Source: JBHEPS01 sp046261635 (GTDB lineage: Bacteria; Acidobacteriota; Thermoanaerobaculia; Gp7-AA8). Taken from it: DNA of 7,120 nucleotides. The stretch covers positions 1 through 7,120 of the forward strand of contig JBHEOL010000132.1 in NCBI GenBank assembly GCA_046261635.1, read 5' to 3'. The position numbers and the translations under genes were made by a program. Shown here in pieces: positions 1-4,944 of the stretch. A model generated the notes under the pieces. It was not told the origin of the DNA. It saw only the letters and a list, made by a program, of their open reading frames with translations, and did no database searches. Each line of letters starts with the position of its first letter. The first letter of the stretch is position 1.

Positions 1-23
1 GGCCGGGCCCGATGGGCCCGGCC
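1..23 (-). terminator. GC-rich hairpin, probable terminator of the receptor gene
   Basis: Two perfectly complementary 10-base arms (1-10 and 14-23) flank a 3-base loop. The hairpin begins 10 bases past the receptor stop codon when read on the minus strand, which is where an intrinsic terminator would sit. The T-tract that would confirm a Rho-independent terminator would fall to the left of position 1 and cannot be seen. The stem is entirely G and C. Because the hairpin is symmetric, it could also serve a convergent gene lying outside the window. Confidence 0.6.
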
Positions 24-33
24 AGGTGGTGAT

Positions 34-2799
34 TCAGAATGGGGTGTAGCTCATCGAAAGACTGAAGGTTCGACCCGATCCGTACCGGCGATGGAGCTCG
101 TCGCCCTGCATGAACTCATGCCGCCTGTCCAGCAGATTGGAACCGGCCAGCTTGAGCTCGAGCCCCGGCGCGATCCGGTCGAGCTGCTGCGAGATGACTG
201 CGTCGAAGGAAGTGAAGTCGGTCTCGTAGATATCGGGGAGCCCGAAAGCGCCGACATCCGTGAGCCGCTCGCCCGTGTGCGCGGCGAGAACGCGGAACAT
301 CGTTCCCATGTCGGGGTGGAAGAACTGCAATCCGACGTTTCCGACCTGATTCGATTGCCCTTCTAGCGGCCGGTCGGTATTGGTCAGGACCGAGAGCTGG
401 TGATCGCCCACCTGGACCTCGGACTCGATGAGGGCGTAATTCGCATTGACCGACCACCAGCGAAGAGAGGGGTGAAGGATCGTCAGTGAGCGCCGGAACT
501 CGAGCTCGAGTCCATACAGCGTCGCGCTGTCGGCATTGACGAACGAGGTGCGGAGCTCGGTCGTGGGCTGAACCACCTGTTCGATCGGGTTGTTGAGCCG
601 CTTGTAGAAGACGCCCGCCGAGACGACCTCGCCGGCCGACGGGAAGATCTCCCACCGGAAATCGAGCCCGTCGATGGTGGCCTGCTTCAGCTCGGGATTT
701 CCCGCGATCGATCGACCCCCCGCGACTTCGATGAAGGTGAAGGGGCTCAGCTCCCGAAATTCCGGGCGATTGAGCGACCGTCCCCATGCGAACCGCAGAT
801 TCGACTGAGGCGCGTACTGGTAGACGACATTGACCGAGGGAAGGACGTCGGTCTCGCGATTGATCGACTCGACCGGGTCCCGCAGGTCGAAAGGATTGAA
901 GGTGACGACGCTCTGGTCCGAGTCCTCGATCCTGGCGCCGGCGATGATTCGCCACTCGCCGAACGCGACATCGCCCATGAGATACCCGGCGCTCACCGTG
1001 TGCTCGGCGTCGTAGGCATCATTGACTCCGGTAACCTCCCGGATCTCGAACCCGTTCGGGCCAATATTCTCCCGGGTGAAAATCTGCTCCGGAGCTCCCG
1101 TCAGATCGAACTGCTGCTGGTTCTGAATCGTGAATAGAAAGCGGCGCGCCCCGAACTCACGCGTCCGCTCGAGATGATCCATCCCCGCCTTCACGGAGCC
1201 GTACCATTTTTGATCAGCTCCGGAAGCGTAGACGGCGTACGAAGCGCCGGCCTGGCCGATCGAGTCGTCGAGGGCGTGGAACTCGGTCTTGCCCGACTCG
1301 GAGAAACCAACCTGGAGTGCGTAGACCCCGGGAGCGCTTTCGCGGTAGAGGTTCTCGCGCAGATCCGAGTCGTTGGTCGCCTGCGAAAGGCTCGCATTCC
1401 ATTCGAACGTGCTACCCACCGACGGCCATCCGAAGGAATGCGTTCCGATCAAGCGGCTCGAGAACATTTCTTCGAGCTGATACCGCAACCGGTAATCGCG
1501 GATGTCACCACCCGCGTTCGTGTTGAGGCCTTCCTGATACCGGTTCTCGGTCGATCCCTCGCGGGTGAACACCGAGTTCAACGAAACCTGATGGTTGTCG
1601 GCGAGACGATACGAAAGGTTCCCGACGAGTCCCGACGTCGCGCGCTCGCGCCCCGAGACCATCGAGTAGTCGTTGCGTGGGACCAGCGACCCGCCATCGA
1701 GTCCGAAGAAGCGCTGAACCTCGTCGACGGTGTCGACCGAGTGGTTCGACACGGCCGAGAGAACCACGCCGAGATCACCGAACGTGTTGCCGTAGGTCAG
1801 CGAGAAATCGGTGCCGGGAGCGGCGCTCGCCGTACTCTCGCCCGACCAGTGGCCGATGAATGACTCACCAATCGTCTCGAGCTCCTGAGGGGTAAATCCG
1901 GTCGAATCGAGCCCGCTTCTCCGCTTGATGACCGTCGACGGTACGCCCGAGGGGAGACCCTGCCCGCCATTGCCGAGGCGGCTGACACCGCCCGGATAGC
2001 CGATGAACTCGTCGCCGGTTCCCTGCCGGTAAGACGTCCCGAGTGAGAGCTTGAGGGTCGCCGCGCTCGGAAATGCGGTCGTCGTCATGTCGACGACTGC
2101 GCTTCCGAAGTCGCCCGGACGATCCGGGGTGTAGGTCTTGACCACACTGACTTCCTGCAGCAGTTTCGACGGAAAGAGATCGAGGGGAACGACGCGCTTC
2201 TCGGTCTCGGTCGTCGGCAGGATCGCGCCGTTGATCGTCGTCCCGCTGTAGCGCTCCCCGAGGCCGCGAACGAAGACGAACTTGTCGCCGAGCAACGTGA
2301 CTCCGGTCAGCCTCTCGACGACCGCGGCAGCGTTCCCATCGGGCGACTTGCGGATTTCGTCGGCCGAGATCACGTCGCTCACGACCGATGACTGACGCCG
2401 GGTCTCGAGAACGGCCACCTCACCCGTGCGCGGCGCGTCGGCCGTGACCTCCAGAACTTCACTGAACTCGGGCACCAGGGTGAAGGCGAGCTGGACCTTC
2501 TGATCCGAGACGAGCCGGACCTCACGCTCGAGCTGCTGGAACCCGTCGAGTCCGACCTCGACCGTGTAAGCGCCAGGCTTGAGGTTCTCGACCCGGAAGC
2601 GCCCGTCCATGTCGGTCACCTCGACGACTTCCTTGTCGCCGGAGGCCATACGGACCACGGCCGTCACGCCGGGAATCACCTGGCCGGAATCTTCGATGAC
2701 GCTTCCCTCGATGGATGCGAAACCAAGGCCCTGCGCAAAGGAAGCCCCGGCGGCGAGGCTGACGAGGATCGATAGGGTAATGAGGTGAAAGCGAAGCAT
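34..2799 (-). CDS. TonB-dependent outer-membrane receptor with N-terminal carboxypeptidase-like regulatory domain
   Basis: This 921-residue protein is a complete TonB-dependent receptor, expected to import a scarce substrate across the outer membrane using energy from TonB-ExbB-ExbD. Residues 1-22 form a signal peptide: a short basic start, a hydrophobic core (LITLSILVSLAAG) and a likely cut after SFA. Residues 28-110 match a carboxypeptidase regulatory-like beta-sandwich (GSVIEDSGQVIPGVTAVV, TDMDGRFRVENLKPGAYTV). A TonB-box-like strand may lie near 114-120 (EVLEVTA). The plug spans about 135-241, with FVFVRGLGERYSGTTING at 174-191 and TPDRPGDFGSAVVDMTT at 224-240. The rest is the 22-strand type barrel, including NRPEFREL at 677-684, and it ends in an aromatic residue (YTPF), as outer-membrane barrels do. 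The ATG is supported by a GGGAG ribosome binding site 7 bases upstream and by the signal peptide. The substrate cannot be told: no SusD-like partner or siderophore gene adjoins it, and the general form is shared by iron-chelate, sugar and peptide receptors. The gene stands alone in its orientation. Confidence 0.95.
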   Translation of the reverse strand: MLRFHLITLSILVSLAAGASFAQGLGFASIEGSVIEDSGQVIPGVTAVVRMASGDKEVVEVTDMDGRFRVENLKPGAYTVEVGLDGFQQLEREVRLVSDQKVQLAFTLVPEFSEVLEVTADAPRTGEVAVLETRRQSSVVSDVISADEIRKSPDGNAAAVVERLTGVTLLGDKFVFVRGLGERYSGTTINGAILPTTETEKRVVPLDLFPSKLLQEVSVVKTYTPDRPGDFGSAVVDMTTTAFPSAATLKLSLGTSYRQGTGDEFIGYPGGVSRLGNGGQGLPSGVPSTVIKRRSGLDSTGFTPQELETIGESFIGHWSGESTASAAPGTDFSLTYGNTFGDLGVVLSAVSNHSVDTVDEVQRFFGLDGGSLVPRNDYSMVSGRERATSGLVGNLSYRLADNHQVSLNSVFTREGSTENRYQEGLNTNAGGDIRDYRLRYQLEEMFSSRLIGTHSFGWPSVGSTFEWNASLSQATNDSDLRENLYRESAPGVYALQVGFSESGKTEFHALDDSIGQAGASYAVYASGADQKWYGSVKAGMDHLERTREFGARRFLFTIQNQQQFDLTGAPEQIFTRENIGPNGFEIREVTGVNDAYDAEHTVSAGYLMGDVAFGEWRIIAGARIEDSDQSVVTFNPFDLRDPVESINRETDVLPSVNVVYQYAPQSNLRFAWGRSLNRPEFRELSPFTFIEVAGGRSIAGNPELKQATIDGLDFRWEIFPSAGEVVSAGVFYKRLNNPIEQVVQPTTELRTSFVNADSATLYGLELEFRRSLTILHPSLRWWSVNANYALIESEVQVGDHQLSVLTNTDRPLEGQSNQVGNVGLQFFHPDMGTMFRVLAAHTGERLTDVGAFGLPDIYETDFTSFDAVISQQLDRIAPGLELKLAGSNLLDRRHEFMQGDELHRRYGSGRTFSLSMSYTPF

Positions 2800-2805
2800 C
2801 TTGAT

Positions 2806-2810
2806 CTCCC
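2806..2810 (-). promoter_or_regulatory. Ribosome binding site of the TonB-dependent receptor
   Basis: Read on the minus strand, this is GGGAG followed by a 7-base spacer (ATCAAG plus the flanking base) and then ATG. It is a strong Shine-Dalgarno match at a normal distance and fixes the receptor start at 2799. Confidence 0.75.
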
Positions 2811-3073
2811 TGCCGCGAACGACACGCGTCGCGACGACTCGAACGAATTTCGGCTGCTTTGCGACGAACGCCGGACAGCCGGACCAATTTCTCCAACACG
2901 GTCAGTCTGGCCGGGCGAGATGAACTCGAAGGTGCCGCGATGTAAATTGCGCCTGAAGTCGAGGAGAAGAGGGTGTCGCCCCGTGCGCAATGCGTTCTGT
3001 GCTGCACAGGGGAGAGTCGATACGATCAGCGGTTCGATTCGCCCACACTCGGCTGGACACGAAGGCGGCTCAC

Positions 3074-3242
3074 CGTCATCCTGAGGAAGCGCAGCGAGCC
3101 GGTAAGCGCTCGCGATACTGTTGTGCGCGACCGAAGGATCTCAAAAGTGCAGGATCCTGCCGACTGCAGATTGCCCCCGCTCCGGCCGACACGATTCCCG
3201 CATCTTGAGATCCTTCGTCGGCTTCGCCTCCTCAGGATGACG
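3074..3242. repeat. REP/BIME-like inverted-repeat element
   Basis: Two blocks are repeated in inverted order. A 14-base outer block (3074-3087, CGTCATCCTGAGGA) is exactly complementary to 3229-3242. A 13-base inner block (3132-3144, CGAAGGATCTCAA) is exactly complementary to 3205-3217. The right arm (about 3204-3242) is itself an imperfect hairpin: ATCCT 3210-3214 pairs with AGGAT 3234-3238, and GGC 3220-3222 pairs with GCC 3226-3228 around a TTC loop. The left arm has the same ends, but its middle is 44 bases long against 11 on the right, so it seems to carry about 33 extra bases. A perfect 12-base palindrome (GCAGGATCCTGC, 3149-3160) lies in the centre. Two hairpin-forming units in opposite orientation are the arrangement of BIME elements. 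From memory, CATCCTGAG...GAAGGATCT sequences recur between genes in many environmental bacterial genomes. Copy number cannot be judged from one window. Confidence 0.75.
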
Positions 3243-3262
3243 TTTGCTATCGTGGGTACCCG

Positions 3263-4072
3263 ATGCTGACCGACTACCACACGCACACTTACCGCTGCGG
3301 CCACGCCGTCGGCGTTCTCCCTGAATACATCGAGTCCGCAATCGCGAAGGGAATCGGCGAGATCGGCCTGACCGATCATCTCTGGCTCTATTTCGAGGAG
3401 CCGGCAAAGCGCGACCCGCGATGGGCGATGCCGGAGGAACAGTACGCCGAGCACTACGCCGAGATGCTCGAGATGCGCGAACGCTACCGGGGAAGGATCA
3501 ACGTGCGGGTCTCGGTCGAGGCCGACTACATCGAGGGAGAGGAAGCGCAGCTGAAACGAATCCTCGGCGGATTCGAGTTCGACTACGTTCTCGGGTCCGT
3601 CCACTTCATGGACGGCTGGCTGATCGACGATCCGGATCAGGCACACCGCTACAGGGAGGAACGGGTCGCCGAGATCTATCGCCGCTACTACCGCAGACTT
3701 CAGAAGGCGATCGCTCTCGGAGCCTTCGACCTTCTGGCGCACTTCGACTTGCCGAAGAAATTCGGATTCCTCCCGGAGGAGGACCTGTCGGACATCGTCA
3801 CCGAGACTCTCGACATGGTGCGCGATGGCGATCTGGCCATGGAAGTGTCGACGGCAGGTCTCCGCAAAGCCGTGGGAGAGATTTATCCGAGCCCGTGGAT
3901 CCTCGCCGAAATGCGGAAGCGGGAGATCCCGATCTCGCTCTCCTCGGACGCGCACGATCCGCTCGAGGTCGGGATCGATTACGCGCGCTCGATCGCCGCA
4001 GTGAGGGAGGCCGGTTACTCCGAGGTGGCCGTCTTCGAGGCGCGGGAGCGCCGTTTACTGCCCCTCGGCTGA
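3263..4072 (+). CDS. PHP-domain phosphoesterase, HisJ-type histidinol-phosphatase family
   Basis: This 269-residue cytoplasmic protein is a full-length PHP-family metal-dependent phosphoesterase. Its motifs match the HisJ/HisK type, which removes phosphate from L-histidinol phosphate in the penultimate part of histidine synthesis. The metal-binding residues expected for PHP proteins are in order: DYHTHT at 4-9 (H6, H8), RCGHA at 11-15, TDH at 37-39, VEADYIEG at 85-92 (E86), GSVHF at 111-115 (H114), LLAHFDLPKKFG at 157-168 (H160) and SSDAH at 227-231 (D229, H231). The length is normal for the family. The ATG is fixed by the HTH motif, which always lies close to the N-terminus; there is no in-frame start just upstream. 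No good Shine-Dalgarno sequence precedes it, and the inverted-repeat element ends 20 bases before it, so translation may be weak or leaderless-like. No other his gene is nearby, so a different phosphoester substrate remains possible. The last 58 bases overlap the end of the opposing CHAD gene. Confidence 0.88.
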   Translation: MLTDYHTHTYRCGHAVGVLPEYIESAIAKGIGEIGLTDHLWLYFEEPAKRDPRWAMPEEQYAEHYAEMLEMRERYRGRINVRVSVEADYIEGEEAQLKRILGGFEFDYVLGSVHFMDGWLIDDPDQAHRYREERVAEIYRRYYRRLQKAIALGAFDLLAHFDLPKKFGFLPEEDLSDIVTETLDMVRDGDLAMEVSTAGLRKAVGEIYPSPWILAEMRKREIPISLSSDAHDPLEVGIDYARSIAAVREAGYSEVAVFEARERRLLPLG

Positions 4073-4941
4073 CCTTCCTCGCCCCCTCTCAACAGGCGGC
4101 GCATGCTGGACTCGAAGGCGGCCGGCTTTTCGGAGTAGATCAGCCCGCCCAGAACGAAGGCTTCGCGATCGAGCTCCTCGCGAAGCTTCTGGATGGAGCG
4201 CTGCCCGGCCCGCCAATCGAGTCTTGCGCGGAGACCGGCATCGTCTTTCACGGCTGCTTCCAGAACGTCGAGATCGTGGCGCGAACCGAGGACGTCGGCG
4301 AGCCGTCCGAGGCTCGCGGCCCGGCTCATCATGACGGGGTCGGCCTCGGAGAGGAGCCGGGTGTCGTACCAGAGATCTTTCACTCTCTTCCGCCATTCGT
4401 GCAGCGCCTCGGGTGTTCCCCGCGACTCGGCGCGGATCCAGGCCTTGCGGCCTTTCCGGTATGCGGATGCAATTCCCGCGGTGGCGGCTGCGGTGTCCGA
4501 TGGAAGAGCCGGCCAGGCGGCGATCTTCTCCTCGGTGTCCTGCAGTGCGCTCACGGTTCGTCGAAGTTTCTCCTCGAGTCCGGCAATGTCAGGCCCGGGT
4601 TGAAGACCGGCTTCGAGGGCGCTCCACGAGTTGGTGCGATCGGTAGAACCGAGCTTCCGAACCGTGACGATCAGCACGTCGGCGTCGCGGACCGCGGCGA
4701 GTTGCCGCCCCGCGTCCCGCAACAGGCGCATCTCGCTCGGGAGACCATCGGCCCAGAGCGGACGGACGAGCCGGAGCAGCGAGCGCAGCTTCTTGAATCG
4801 CTTTCTCGCCGAATGAATGTTCCGCTCCCGATCGGCAGCAACTCCGGTGGTCAGGTCGTTGATGGACGCACGGACCTGCTCGCGTGCAATCCTGCGGACT
4901 TCCGCGTCGAGATTTTTCTTCGGATCGAGGCGGTAGACCAT
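4015..4941 (-). CDS. Stand-alone CHAD-domain protein, probable polyphosphate binder
   Basis: This 308-residue protein is made almost wholly of one CHAD domain, an all-helical fold with two related halves rich in conserved His, Arg and Lys. Both halves are visible: IHSARKRFKKLRSLLRLVRP at 42-61 with LAAVRDADVLI at 81-91, and LHEWRKRVKDLWYDTRLL at 180-197 with LADVLGSRHDLDVL at 214-227. CHAD proteins are known to bind inorganic polyphosphate through this basic surface and to sit on polyphosphate granules; many are fused or adjacent to a CYTH triphosphatase domain, which is absent here. No signal peptide or membrane segment is seen. The ATG lies 3 bases past the stop of the upstream histidine kinase gene, with a GAGAG ribosome binding site inside the kinase's 3' end, so the two are almost surely one operon. 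The final 18 residues or so, including KRRSRASKTATSE, are encoded opposite the end of the PHP gene and lie beyond the recognizable domain. The family call is firm; the cellular role is inferred. Confidence 0.9.
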   Translation of the reverse strand: MVYRLDPKKNLDAEVRRIAREQVRASINDLTTGVAADRERNIHSARKRFKKLRSLLRLVRPLWADGLPSEMRLLRDAGRQLAAVRDADVLIVTVRKLGSTDRTNSWSALEAGLQPGPDIAGLEEKLRRTVSALQDTEEKIAAWPALPSDTAAATAGIASAYRKGRKAWIRAESRGTPEALHEWRKRVKDLWYDTRLLSEADPVMMSRAASLGRLADVLGSRHDLDVLEAAVKDDAGLRARLDWRAGQRSIQKLREELDREAFVLGGLIYSEKPAAFESSMRRLLRGGEEGQPRGSKRRSRASKTATSE

Positions 4942-4944
4942 GAG

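Larger units (their letters stand above)
2800..3262. other. Divergent intergenic region
   Basis: This 463-base stretch lies between the minus-strand receptor and the plus-strand PHP gene, so it must hold promoters for both. Next to the receptor it contains a good ribosome binding site. The right part (3074-3242) is an inverted-repeat element described separately. Between about 2820 and 3073 I see no convincing gene: the open frames crossing it have the arginine-, serine- and proline-rich composition of chance frames in GC-rich DNA, and none resembles a known family. I could not place a sigma70-type -35/-10 pair with confidence on either strand. The AT-richest spots are around 2846-2850, 2884-2890 and 2941-2948, and are the most likely places for the receptor promoter. 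Confidence 0.7.

Noticed and set aside
116..955. A 279-codon minus-strand frame inside the receptor gene
   Set aside because: It is an alternative frame of the barrel-coding region with an arginine-rich composition; the receptor frame shows clear barrel motifs over the same bases.
1174..1863. A 229-codon plus-strand frame antisense to the receptor
   Set aside because: It has no recognizable domain and lies wholly opposite conserved receptor sequence.
3114..3119. GATACT as a possible -10 box for the PHP gene
   Set aside because: There is no acceptable -35 box about 17 bases upstream, and it lies in the enlarged left arm of the repeat. One hexamer is too little evidence for a promoter.
3074..3242. 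The inverted repeat as an insertion sequence or a CRISPR fragment
   Set aside because: It is too short to encode a transposase, shows no clear target-site duplication (the bases just outside the two ends do not match), and has only one inverted pair and no direct repeats with spacers.
3026..3955. A 309-codon minus-strand open frame antisense to the PHP gene and crossing the repeat
   Set aside because: It is the shadow of a conserved PHP protein and reads through the inverted repeat. It has no family resemblance and no good start context.
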